DNA of 64,000 nucleotides from assembly GCA_965153355.1 (NCBI GenBank), contig OZ231127.1:44702001-44766000 (forward strand), given 5' to 3'. This stretch comes from Flaccisagitta enflata (lineage: Eukaryota > Chaetognatha > Sagittoidea > Aphragmophora). Both the position numbers and the translations under genes were made by a program. This document shows, in pieces, positions 1-31,721 of this stretch. The notes beneath the pieces were generated by a model. The model ran no database searches. It was not told the origin of the DNA and worked only from the letters and a program-made list of their open reading frames with translations. Each line of letters begins with the position of its first letter. Position 1 is the first letter of the stretch.

Positions 1-908
1 ATATTTCTATATATTTCAGAAAGCACCCCAAGAATGATTTGGTTCTTTTTAGATTTGTATTATACACACCAAAATGGACTCAAAACCTAGCAGAGTTGTA
101 GATGATCATTTCAAGTCAACTCATTCCGTGTTCTGGCTGACAGTGTTGGGCTACTGGTTAAACCTCAAATCAGCCTTTTCAAGCGTCCAATTGACTTTAT
201 CCTTTCAGACCCCAAATCAGCCCCTCAGACCTCAAGTAGCCCTTTCAGGCCTCAAATCAACCTTCACCAGCTTCAAATCAGCCTAGCCAGCTTTCCTCGG
301 CATTGAAGCTTTCAGGCTCTTACAGGCTTTCAATCAGTATCTCATCAACTTTTTTGGGCAGAACAAACAAAAGTCTCCCTTCGAGGCCGCTGCCCTGCTT
401 CTCACTGCAAATCACGATCATGCAAAGTAGGGCAACGGGTATCGCTGACCACACATTGCCCTTGGACAACCTGTTACATATTTTGTTTCAGCAGTCTTTG
501 GTCTCCTCACTGCCGTGCTCAAGTGACCTCAATACAGCCCCCGCCCATCCGCACGTGACTGACCTTGTTCTTGTTATCAGGAAAATTTTGAGGAACCCTT
601 GGCAAGAACGCTAGGGTCTTTCATTGGATCTGATATTCTGCTTCTCACATCCAACTATCGCATAAAGTTATCACGTCCAAAACATTTTCTTTTTCCACAG
701 CTATACATATTAGATCTACGCGATGCATGCTTAATCATGTAATGTCCACTCATTTCATGCCTGCTCATCTCAACCTCACGCATACTGCTTCATATATCTA
801 GTTAAAATCTTTCGTTCTAAAAAGTGAGAGCTTTAACTAAGTTTAACCTATGGGGGGAAACTAAAACTCGCACCTCTTACAATTCATTTTCGTGAGTAAT
901 CCTTCTAC
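1..908. other. No gene recognised; degenerate repeat sequence
   Basis: I see no conserved protein or RNA gene here. Positions about 150-295 hold a loose tandem repeat of a CTCAAATCAGCC-like phrase. Similar phrases in the opposite orientation occur around 18650-18850. Positions about 385-585 look like a decayed copy of the short family A repeat: CCGCCCATCCGCACGTGACT and CTTGTTCTTGTTAT echo its ends. Confidence 0.5.
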
Positions 909-1558
909 ACTTTTTTTTATAAGAACCAAGTTTAAAAGAACGTTAGGCTTCAAATTGTCAAAAATTTATGAACATGCTAAGAACATTGGAAGGCTTCATT
1001 TCTTCAACAAGTGACGCGGGGTCACAATATCATTGCAGACGGGTGGGCAGGGGCATCCAACCCCCATCCACTTCTAAACCCACCCCCATACACAAAAAGT
1101 ATCAGAAATGCTCGTTTTCCCACTTTTCAATGATGACCCCGGACGGACGGACCAATGGACAAAGCTTCTTATAAAGTTACGTGTCCGCGACTAAAAATTT
1201 AAGAACATTAGGCTAAAAATCTTAAAAACCTAAGAACATTTTTTTGTTCTTTGTAAATGGAGAAACTGTATCTTTTCTGTTCAACTAATCATGTCTCACT
1301 TTACATGGCATATGTTTTTTTACTTTCATTGAAATTAATTCACTTAAAACGTTTAAATCTGTTACTTTGTTGTTCCAATGACATTTTCCTTCATTTTCTC
1401 CTCAATGACAAACTTAAAACTAATTAAGAACGTTCTTAATTGAAGGTTAAAAAGTGTGTTTGAATTAAAAACAATTTAGGAACGTTCAAGCTTTGAAACT
1501 GCTCAAAATTTAAAAAACATTGAAGGCTTGCTCAAAAAATGACGTTCTTATAAAAAAA
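909..1558. mobile_element. TIR element with TTTTATAAGAAC ends
   Basis: The left edge reads TTTTTTTTATAAGAAC and the right edge GTTCTTATAAAAAAAA, an inverted pair about 650 bp apart. The interior repeats GAACATTAGGC / GAACGTT-like words. A family A element (1007-1196) sits inside. The inner element at 55677-56107 uses the same ATAAGAAC vocabulary, so the two are probably related non-autonomous transposons. No open reading frame supports a transposase. Confidence 0.5.
1007..1196 (+). repeat. Family A short dispersed repeat, copy 1
   Basis: A ~190-bp unit containing GACGGGTGGGCAGGGGCATC and GGACGGACGGACC. It ends in the stem-loop AGTTACG-TGTC-CGCGACT followed by AAAAA. At least eight copies occur in this window in both orientations, three of them inside introns. 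No A-box/B-box pair is obvious, so I do not call it tRNA-derived. Confidence 0.7.
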
Positions 1559-1799
1559 AAGCTTCAAAATTACAGTCCCCGACTGGGGACTGTAATTTTT
1601 GAAGCTTTCTCGTCGCGTAAACGCGACTCGAGAAGATACACGACAAAAGAAAAAAATTTCAAAAATTCCAAAAAAAAAAAAAAAAATTCCAAAAATTTCC
1701 AAAAAAAAATTCAAAAAAATTTCAAAAAAAATTTTTAAAAAAAAAAAAAAATTTCAAAAAGAAAAAAAATTTCAAAAAAAAAAAAAAAAAAATTAAAGC

Positions 1800-2280
1800 A
1801 AGTCCATGATGGCACACCTTGAAGTCCATGATGGCATACCTTGAAGTCCATGATGGCATACCTTCAAGTCCATGATGGCACACCTTGAAGTCCATGATGG
1901 CATACTTTGAAGTCCATGATGGCATACCCTGAAATCCATGATGGCATACCTTCAAGTCCATGATGGCATACCCTGAAGTCCATGATGGCATACCCTGAAG
2001 TCCATGATGGCATACCCTGAAGTCCATGATGGCATACCTTCAAGTTCATGATAGCATACCTTCAAGTCCATGATGGCATACCTTGAAGTCCATGATGGCA
2101 CACCTTGTAGTCCATGATGGCATAGCTTGAAGTCCATGATGGCATAGCTTGAAGTCCATGATGGCATACCTTGAAGTCCATGATGGCATACCTTGAAGTC
2201 CATGATGGCATACCTTGAAGTCCATGATGGCATACCTTGAAGTCCATAATGGCATACCTTGAAGTCCATGATGGCAAACC
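1800..2280. repeat. 22-bp minisatellite array
   Basis: About 22 copies of a unit like AGTCCATGATGGCATACCTTGA with scattered substitutions. The unit length is not a multiple of three, so all frames stay open and give overlapping pseudo-ORFs. The same unit occurs at 29650-29752, once at about 42838-42860, and at 58336-58575, each time next to family C sequence. Confidence 0.95.
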
Positions 2281-3240
2281 TAAAGAAAATCAGAATGTAA
2301 TGCATTAGCAGGTAAAAAGTTTCATCAACTCAAATCCTCTATATAAATCGCTTAAGTCCTAGTAACATATTACTATGTATACAAGTAAGCTAATATCTCA
2401 TACACCAGACCTCAGCTTTAATTCGAATTTTGCAGGGCTTGTTAATTTAGTTACCTTTAATTGTGTACCAAATTTAAAAAAAAATTCACATAGTTTTACT
2501 ACCCTTTACCTATGTAAATTGCCTAAGTCATAGTAACATATTACTACATAAATAAGCTAATATCTCATACACCAGACCTCAGATTTAATTCAAATTTTGC
2601 AGGGGTTGTTTATTTAGTATCTTTTACTTGTGTACCAAATAAAAAAAAAATTTACAAGGTTTTACTACCCTCTACCTATGTAAATTGCCTAAGACTTAGT
2701 AACATATTACTACATAAATAAGCTAATATCTCATACACCAGACCTCAGATTTAATTCAAATTTTGCAGGGCTTATTTATTTAGTACCCTTTACTTGTATA
2801 CCAAATTAAAAAAAAATTCACATGGTTTTACTACCCTCTACCTATGTAAATTGCCTAAGTCCTAGTAACATATTACTACATAAATAGATAAGCTAATATC
2901 TCCTACATCAGACCTCAGATTTAATTCGAATTTTGCAGGGGTTGTTTAATTTGTACCCTTTACTTGTATACCAAATTAAAAAAAAATTCACATGGTTTTA
3001 CTACCCTCTACCTATGTAAATTGCCTAAGTCCAGTAAAATATTACCACAAAAATAATAGGCAAAGGGTAGTAAAAGTTTATGAATTTTTCTGAAAATTGG
3101 TACACAAGCTCCCATTGACATAAAAATAACACTGGTAAAGTTTCATAAACTTCTGAGGCCTGGTTCAGAAGATATGAGAGGGTTTGACACAGACAGACAG
3201 ACAGACAGAGTAACAGACAACGCATCACTGCTATCACATA

Positions 3241-3269
3241 GTCACCGACGAAAACTGTTCGTCGGGGAC
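3241..3269 (+). other. Terminal stem-loop of family C
   Basis: GTC-A-CCGACGAA-AACTG-TTCGTCGG-G-GAC forms an 8-bp stem with a further GTC/GAC closing pair and is followed by AAAAA. It recurs nearly identically at 34312-34340, 45276-45304 and 59171-59199. Confidence 0.85.
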
Positions 3270-3292
3270 AAAAAACAAAAAAAAAAAAAACA

Positions 3293-4153
3293 ATCTGTTA
3301 ACTAAATATCTCGTTACACGTTTTCGCCGCTATTCCTCACTTCTCTAGCCTGACGACAAAAAAGCAACCAAAAACAACTCAAACTCGGTTGAAGTTTTAC
3401 TATTCTTAAATTCAAAAACATTACCGGACAAGGAAATTTGAAACCTATTAAGTCATTAGCAACAAAAAAAAAAAAGGAAAGATTGCCGAAGCAAGAAAGC
3501 ACAACACAAACGGAGCAGGAACGGAATACGTCTAAAACATTTATATGGTGGGCTATACAATACAGAAACATCCATTAAGAGCTTATCGCTTATATTTACA
3601 AAGTTTTTTCGGCAGTGGCCATAAGGAGATTTTATAATTTTATCCTGAAGCAAGCGTCCTTACAGTCCTCACAGCACACGAATACTGACAAAGCTCGGCC
3701 GTTTATACAACTACATTGATGTGATATGATGACGTGACTATTAAAAATTTAGTTTTATCATAACTATTGTATTATTGTAATAATTCTTTTAATTCTTAAA
3801 GTTAGACGTGTTCCGCACAGACAGAAAAGAGCAAAACAACAACTATGATCAACATATATTTCAGCCATTGATCCATTACCTGTTTACCTTTTGGCGTTCC
3901 CGAACCACCTCTGAGCCTCAATCACTCTACAGTAAAGACGAACTGTGAGAGAACTGGTCCTCACGCACCAAACTTCATAAGTTTCTGTTACTTGCCAAGT
4001 CAATTTTTCTACATATATACATGCTAACAAATACCGATCACCAATCTCTGTAAGAATTCCACATAACTTTCGATGGCTCCAATCAATCTGAATTCGCGTG
4101 AGAGTTCTCGTCCGCTCGCGTGCATTCGCCGCGGGCGGGCATTGGTCCCCGCT
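3293..4153. other. 3' flank of TCERG1; no gene seen
   Basis: This lies downstream of the TCERG1 stop on the transcribed strand and should contain its 3' UTR. I see no canonical AATAAA on the minus strand close to the stop and no conserved coding sequence. The short ORFs here are AT-rich and unlike any family I know. Confidence 0.4.
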
Positions 4154-25096
<20,943 letters not shown>

Positions 25097-25898
25097 GATT
25101 AAGAAATAGGAGTTATATCTTTAAAGACGTATTAACATGGAGACGATGACAAGAACCAGATCACAGAATTAAAGGTTAGTTGGAGCGACTGTGTAGTTAA
25201 TTCAGAATCTCGATAGCTACTCAGGCTTTGGAGCATGAAGCTTTGGTAAGAACCAAGAAGCTCCACTTTAGTTCCTTTTGAAGCAGATGTCTCTGATCAA
25301 CTTGGAAATTAGCGTTGGTGAGGCAAGAGGTCTCTGAAAACGGTCGGGAGAAAAATAAAAAGGCACAAGTGAGGAGAGAGGAATTTTAACAGGAATGAAT
25401 TCATAATTCAGTGGTCTAATGACCTATACACGCACGTATTCATAGGGTGATAACTAATATTAAACTTTGGTAATAGTTTAGTTTTTCTTTCATATACTGG
25501 TCGGGTGTGCCAATATGTGAAACAATATTCTATGGAGATATAACAGTAGGACAACATGGGGCTACTAATTTAAAGGCCCTTACCGTTTTTCTTTTTTCAG
25601 ATTTCACCTATCTTCAGTTTTTTCAAAACCCCTGTTTTGCCCCTAATTTGCATATCGTTGTAATCATGTAATCGACTATATTTCAATTGCTGTGTTTGTT
25701 CATGAGTTAGATTCATTTTTTCATGACACCATGAGGTGTAAAACTGAACAGTAGCCCACTTAGTTTTATCTCATCAAAAGTTTTTAACTGTAGAATGTTA
25801 TTTCTTTAAGTAAATTATCGATCTTTTGGCAAACAACAGTGCTGACATATCATTTGATTCGGATCGAAAGAGAAAATGGTTCCCGATCGAATTTTAAC
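25097..25898. promoter_or_regulatory. 5' flank of TCERG1, presumed promoter region
   Basis: It lies immediately upstream of the TCERG1 ATG on the transcribed strand. I see no clear TATA box or other promoter motif, and the extent of the 5' UTR cannot be read. Positions about 25575-25660 (TTACCGTTTTTCTTTTTTCA) resemble, inverted, the sequence at about 28370-28440, so part is repeat-derived. Confidence 0.35.
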
Positions 25899-26047
25899 AA
25901 GGCCGGATACACGGCCACCAGTTGCGGACGGGTGGGCAGGGGCGGAAATGCGCGTTTTCCCACTTTTCAACTCGAGCGTGACGGACCAACCGACGGACGG
26001 ACGGACGGACAAAGCCTCTTATAGAGTTGCGTGTCCGCAACTAAAAA
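25899..26047 (+). repeat. Family A repeat, copy 5 (most regular)
   Basis: Begins AACAAGGCCGGATACACGGC and ends AGTTGCG-TGTC-CGCAACT plus AAAAAAA: a perfect 7-bp stem with a TGTC loop. The middle carries GGGTGGGCAGGGGCGGAAAT and a short (ACGG)n run. It works as a reference copy for the family. Confidence 0.85.
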
Positions 26048-26591
26048 AAGGAAAACGGTGATTGTCTTGAAATCTAAATCCCCATCTTGAGTTAGTGTTA
26101 CGATATTGAAATCGGACATCACCTCTGTTTGGCACACCTGAATATACTGGTGATCAGGGATGATTGAAATCCATCCATTGGGATTGACTGCATCCTCATG
26201 GCATTAAATGTATGTCATCCCTTCAAGACGTCCTACCAACCGATGAAAAGATCAATACTGAGTACCGGAGAAAAGATCATTGCTAATGGATGGATTCAAT
26301 TCCACAATCCGCAATTTCAATACATGACGATTCGACTCTTGGTCATAAAAGGAAGCTAGGTATCAATCAACCATGATACAGTCAGGTGTGTCAAATGCGG
26401 GTGATGACTAAATTTGAGACCATAACGCTGACGCAAGATGGGGCTGTTGATTTTAAAACGATCACAGTTTTTCTTTTTCCAAAATTTAATCGGCAACCGT
26501 TTTTTTCTCGCGATTGAAATCTAATGCGCTTCTGCACTCTCGTTTGCCAAGAAACAAATTCATTAACCAAAAAAATCTGATCAGTATCTGG

Positions 26592-28209
26592 GTCCGCGAC
26601 GGAAGGGGGTTATAGATCACCAATTCCATAAGATCGCTATGACCAAAAGATCGCTAACCCCGTAAGTTCGCTAAAACTATAATTATGAGCCTCCATACAA
26701 AGTTTCATGCACATCCGATGAAAAATGGCAAAGTTATGCACATTTTTCACTTTTAGGCTAGTAGGGTGGTTGGGTGGTAAACTGGTTTGGATAAATAGTG
26801 TGCATATGTTGAGGTCTTTCATTTAGAGACTCCATACCAAGTTTCAACCAAATTGGTTGAAAAATATCCAACATGCAAGTTTTTAACTTTTACGCCGGTA
26901 AGCTGGTTGGGTGGTAGGTGGGTTTGGCTGGTTGGCATGCTCAAACATAAATAAATCACATACATGTGCTGAGTCCTTCCATTTAGAGACTCCATACCAA
27001 AGTTCAACCTAATTGGTTGAAAAACGCCAAAGATATACACATTTTTCACTTTTAGGCTGGTAGGCTGGTTGAGTGGTAGGCTGGTTTGACAGGATAAATA
27101 GTGTGCATATGTTGAGTTCTTCCATTTAGAGACTCCATATCAAGTTTCAACCAAATTGATTGAAAAATGACAAAGTTATGCAAGTTTTCACTTTTTGGTA
27201 GGTAGGCTGGTTGGGTGGTAGGTCAGTTTGGCCGGTTAGCATGCTCAAATGCATATAAATCACATACGTATGATGAGTCCTTCCATTTGGAGACTCCACA
27301 CCAAATTTCAACAAAATCGGTTGAAAAATGCCAAAGATATGCACATATTTCATTTTTAGGCTGGTAGGCTGGTTGGGTGGTAGGCTGGTTTAACAGGATA
27401 AATAGTTTGCATATGCTGAGTCCTTCCATTTAGAGACTCCATACCAAGTTTCAACCAAATCAGTTGAAAAATGACAAAGTTACGCAAGTTTTTCACTTTT
27501 AGGGCGGTTGGCTGGTTGGGTGGTAGGTCGGTTTGGCCGGTTAGCATGCTCAAATGCATATAAATCATATACATATGTTGAGGCCTTCCATTTAGAGACT
27601 CCATACCAAATTTCAGCCAAAATCGGTTGAAAAATGCCAAAGTTATGCACTTTTTTCACTTTTAGGCCTGTAGGCTGGTTGGGTGGTAGGCTGGTTTAAC
27701 AGGATAAATAGTGTGCATATGTTGAGTTCTTCCATTTAGAGACTCCATACCAAGTTTCAACCAAATCAGTTGAAAAATGACAAAGTTACGCATTTTTCAC
27801 TTTTAGGCGGTTGGCTGGTTGGGTGGTAGGTCGGTTTGGCCGGTTAGCATGCTCAAATGCATATAAATCATATACATATGTTGAGGCCTTCCATTTAGAG
27901 ACTCCATACCAAATTTCAGCCAAATCGGTTGAAAAATGCCAAAGTTATGCGCGTTTTTCACTTTTAGGCCGGTAGGCTGGTTGGGCCGGTTAGGTTGGTC
28001 GGATCACAAAAATCGGATAGGATGTAAAGCGCCTTACCCTAGCACAACTTCCCACCAAATATGAACCAAATCGGTCAAAGCATAAAAAAGTTATCCATTT
28101 TTTAAAATCCGTTACGACAACGACGACGACGACAACGACAACGACAACGACGACGACACCCACCCGCCTTGAATTATAGTCCGCGTCGGAATGATATTCC
28201 GTCGCGGAC
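26592..28209 (+). mobile_element. Family B tandem-repeat element, copy 2
   Basis: Same GTCCGCGACGGAA start and TTCCGTCGCGGAC end as copy 1, with the same alternating interior units and without the nested MITE. About 20 bp to the left of the terminal repeat (AATCTGATCAGTATCTGG) is also shared with copy 1, so the true 5' boundary may lie there. The terminal hairpin is followed by AAAAAA. Confidence 0.88.
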
Positions 28210-28521
28210 AAAAAATCATTTTACTATTTCATTGAAGTTGATATGATTAACTCAGACGCTTTTCTGTGAAGCTTTAAAGTGGATAGCAGTATTTAAAAGT
28301 AATTGGAATGCCCCACTATGCAAGGCAAAGGATGATAAGTCGATAACGTTATAACTAAGTTATACAAATTAGGGGCAAAACAGGGCTTTTGGAAAAAACT
28401 GAAGATAACCAAAATTTGAAAAAAGAAAAACGGTGAGGGCATTTAAATGAGATACCCCATGATGCCCTAGCGTTGTACTCTCAGGGATTAATGTTTTGCA
28501 TATTGACACACCCGAATGATA

Positions 28522-29228
28522 CAGTAGATCTCGTCGACTTGAGATAACAGGGGCAAGACTTATGGAAAAACAAATGAAATAAGGGAAAGAATATTTTGAA
28601 TATTATTAGTCGCGGACACGCGACTTTATAACCCACTTTTCCGTCCGTCGGTCACAAAGTTGTTTTTCAACTTTTTCCGCTCCTGCCCACCCGTCCGCGA
28701 CTAGTGCTGCCGTGTATACGGCCTTGTTTATAAAAAAATTGCCCATAATGATTAAATGCTATGGAAATATATTTCCATATATTCTCGCAATAATATCAAT
28801 ATTTTGAGAATTTTTTTGAGGGAAACATTGCTTAATATCAAATTTGCTATAATTTCCCTATAATATGTTCTGTAACCAGTTTAGCCGTTGCTAAGGGTTG
28901 TCACACATGAATACGCTCTTTAGCAACAGCCAAACAAATATTGTTATTGTAGCAGAAATACATGAAAATATGTTTTCCTATAATATGTTCTGTCGCCAGT
29001 TTAGCTGTTGCTAAGGGTTGTCACACATGAATACGCTCTTTAGCAACAGCCAAACAAATATTGTTATTATAGCAGAAATACATGAAAATATGTTTTCCTA
29101 GCGTCTGATTATCATAGGGAATAAAATATTTTTTAAATGATAAGTGTAGATTTTAAATATCAACCCCCTAACATTTGTTTTTCCATAATGCTTGCCCCCG
29201 TTATCTCAAGTCTAGGCGAGATCTACTG
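28522..29228. mobile_element. TA-flanked MITE with CAGTAGATCTCG ends, copy 1
   Basis: Begins CAGTAGATCTCGTCGACTTG and ends with the near-complement CAAGTCTAGGCGAGATCTACTG, TA on both sides (28520-28521, 29229-29230). It contains a family A copy (28609-28730) and a 115-bp internal direct duplication (about 28866-28980 and 28983-29098) around CCGTTGCTAAGGGTTGTCAC. Relative of 29755-30315. Confidence 0.88.
28609..28730 (-). repeat. Family A repeat, copy 6 (short form)
   Basis: TAGTCGCGGACACGCGACTT at the hairpin end and CGTGTATACGGCCTTG at the other. Only about 120 bp, missing part of the middle. Confidence 0.8.
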
Positions 29229-29574
29229 TACTATCTAGCTAGTTGATTGTAAAGAGTATACAGCACTGCTTGCACCATCTCATCGCATTCATTCATTCAG
29301 ATACGAGTCCTCCGTATATGCATTGTGCGATACGAATAATATTTTTTTCATCATAAAATTGAATTTGCACTTTGAATCAATTGTCAGATTAATGGTGTCA
29401 TCAATAAGTAATGCAATGTTCACGACCACTTTGCAAAATCCCCTTTAGCCCAATTTCATGGACACATTGCTTTACTAATGGATGTTCTAGGACAGCTAGT
29501 TTCTGAAGTTTGTATCCCTTAGATAGTATGTAAAAAGCTTAAAAACAACAGTTCTCGGCTGTAGTCTATTTGGT

Positions 29575-29752
29575 CTCCGACCCGGCTACTCAGTCTGACC
29601 TGGCTACTCAGTCTAACCCGGCCACTCAGTCTAACCCGGCTACCGATTGCATACCTTAAAGTCCATGATGGCATACCTTGAAGCCCATGGTGGCATACCT
29701 TGCGGCCTATGATGGCATACCTTGAAGTCCATGATGGCATTCCATGAAAGCA
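29575..29752. repeat. 18-bp and 22-bp short arrays
   Basis: Four copies of CTCAGTCTAACCCGGCTA-like 18-mers (29575-29645) are followed by about five copies of the 22-bp CATGATGGCATACCTTGAAGTC unit seen in family C. The 22-bp array is cut at 29753 by the next MITE. Confidence 0.85.
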
Positions 29753-29754
29753 TA

Positions 29755-30315
29755 CAGTAGATCTCGTCTGGAATTAAGATAACGGGGGCAAACATTGTGG
29801 AAAAAACAAATAAAAGCAGGGGAGCAATATATGGATCATAGATTAATCAAAAGATACTTAATTCCCCATGATAGCTGGTTACCATGGAAACACATTTCCA
29901 TGTATTCTCGCTAAAATGTCAATATTTTGAGAAATTTTTTTAGGGAACATTGCTTAAAATCAAATTTGCTACAACTTTCCCAAAGTATGTTTTGTAAGAA
30001 TGTCGCTCTTTGGCCGTTGCTAGGGAGCGTATCCATGTGTGACAACCCCTAGCAACCGCTCAACGAGCGACATTCTTACAGAACATACTGTGGGAAAGTT
30101 GTAGCAAATTTAATTTAAAAAATGTTCCCCAAAAAATTTCTCAAAATATTGATATTTTAGCAAAAATACATAGAAATGCATTTCCATGGCAACAAGCATT
30201 CATGAGCAATAAAGCATCCCTTTATTAGTCTATATTTTAAATATCACTCCTCTAGCTTCATTTGTTTTTTTACAATGCTTGCCCCCATTATCTCAAGTCT
30301 AGACGAGATCTACTG
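29755..30315. mobile_element. TA-flanked MITE with CAGTAGATCTCG ends, copy 2
   Basis: Begins CAGTAGATCTCGTCTGG and ends TAGACGAGATCTACTG, flanked by TA. The middle is palindromic around GGCCGTTGCTAGGGAGCG. The core (GAACATACTGTGGGAAAGTT) is shared with the element at 53991-54589. Inserted in a 22-bp minisatellite. Confidence 0.88.
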
Positions 30316-30826
30316 TACCTTATAATCCAACAATAAAAGAGATAACAAAAGAATACAAAAAAAATACAAAAATAAGGAAAATTTCAAAAAATAAAAAAAT
30401 AAAAATTTCCAAAGAAAAAAGAATTTTATATAAATACCTTTATATCTTCTCAACCAATACTCAAAATTTACTGAAAGCTTCAAGGGAGCTTTAATTACTG
30501 CAATGAACTTCAAAAACAAGTTTGAACAACATTGGTGAACCTTTCCTATCCTTCCCCCATATAAATTGCATAAGTCCAGGGATTAATATTACTAGCTAAA
30601 TACCCTAACATCTTCTAAACCAATACTCAGAATTATCTGAAATCTTGCAGGGGAGCTTAAATTGATGCAATGAACCTTCAAAACAAGTTTGAACAACATT
30701 GGTGAACCTTTGCTACCCTTCCCCTATGTAAATTGATTAAGTTCAGGAATTAATTTTACAACAAAAATAATAGGCAAAGGGTATTAAATATTTTTGAATG
30801 TTGTTACACAGGTTTGTAATGCCCTA

Positions 30827-31114
30827 AAAAGCTTCAAAATTACAGTCCCGACTGGACTGTAATTTTGAAGCTTTCTGCTCAGCAAGCGCGACTCGAGAAG
30901 ATACACGACAAAAAAATTCAAAAAAAAATTTTTCAAAAATTTTTAAAAAAAAAAAAAAAATTAAAAAAAATTTTTTTAAAAATTTCAAAAAAAAAAAAAA
31001 ATTTAAAAAAAAAAAACCTTACGAGTCCATGACGGCACACCTTAAACACTAAACAAGAAGGCACACCTTGGTATCCGTGCACGCGCGTTCTCTCGTGTGT
31101 GCGTGTGCGTTTGT

Positions 31115-31145
<31 letters not shown>

Positions 31146-31720
31146 CAAACCTTTTTACCATGAAGGTGAACTTTGACCAGAGCAAATCTATAAGTAGTTC
31201 AGCGTTGGGAATTACAAGTAACTAAATTAGTAATTGTTTATCATTTAAATTGTAATAATGAAAATACTATAAAGCTGAACAACAACATGAGTGAATGAAA
31301 AAAGATATTTAACTAATAAATGCATCACACAAAAATCTTTGAACAAATAAATGGTCATCCGCAATATGTAAATGAGATAAGTGCGAATCTCCTCAATGAA
31401 CAATTCACCCACTCTCACAGCAGTAATATATTACTAAATAAATATGTTTATATCTCATAGATCAGACTTCAGATTTAAATCGAATTTTGCAGGGGCTGTT
31501 CAATTGATGTCCTTTAAATGAATACCAAATTAAAAAAAAAATTCACATAACTTTACTACCCTTTGCCTATGTAAACTGCCTAAGTCCTAGTAACATATAA
31601 CTACATAAATAAGCTAATATCTCCTAAACCAGACTTCAGATTTAATTCGAATTTTGCAGGGGTGATTTATTTACTATCCTTTACTTGTATACCAAATTAA
31701 AAAAATCTTGAAAGAGTATG
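30827..31720 (+). mobile_element. Family C element, partial copy
   Basis: 5' hairpin (30827-30873, shortened loop), the CGCGACTCGAGAAGATACAC phrase, an A-rich tract, one degenerate 22-bp unit, a GT microsatellite (31079-31145), then body sequence (31400-31700). The 3' stem-loop is absent. Family B copy 3 begins at 31722, apparently inserted there. Confidence 0.7.
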
Positions 31721-31721
31721 G

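Larger units (their letters stand above)
1557..3292 (+). mobile_element. Family C composite repeat element, longest 5' hairpin form
   Basis: Order of parts: a 51-bp perfect-arm hairpin (1557-1607, AAAGCTTCAAAATTACAGTC and its complement around CCCGACTGGG); an A-rich tract of AAATTTC words (1650-1796); a 22-bp minisatellite (1800-2280); about five tandem ~170-bp body units (2290-3235) with phrases such as GTAACATATTACTAC and AATTTTGCAGGGG; a terminal stem-loop (3241-3269); and an A-rich tail to about 3292. Parts recur in the same order at 30827-31700, 41908-43260 and 57289-59199. Body-plus-hairpin fragments lie at 33905-34340 and 44885-45304. It encodes no recognisable protein. Confidence 0.75.

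Noticed and set aside
1800-2280. Possible CRISPR-like array
   Set aside because: Units are contiguous with no unique spacers and the genome is eukaryotic; a minisatellite explains it.
25899-26047. Family A as a tRNA-derived SINE
   Set aside because: I could not find a convincing A-box/B-box pair or cloverleaf; only the 3' stem-loop and A-run are clear.
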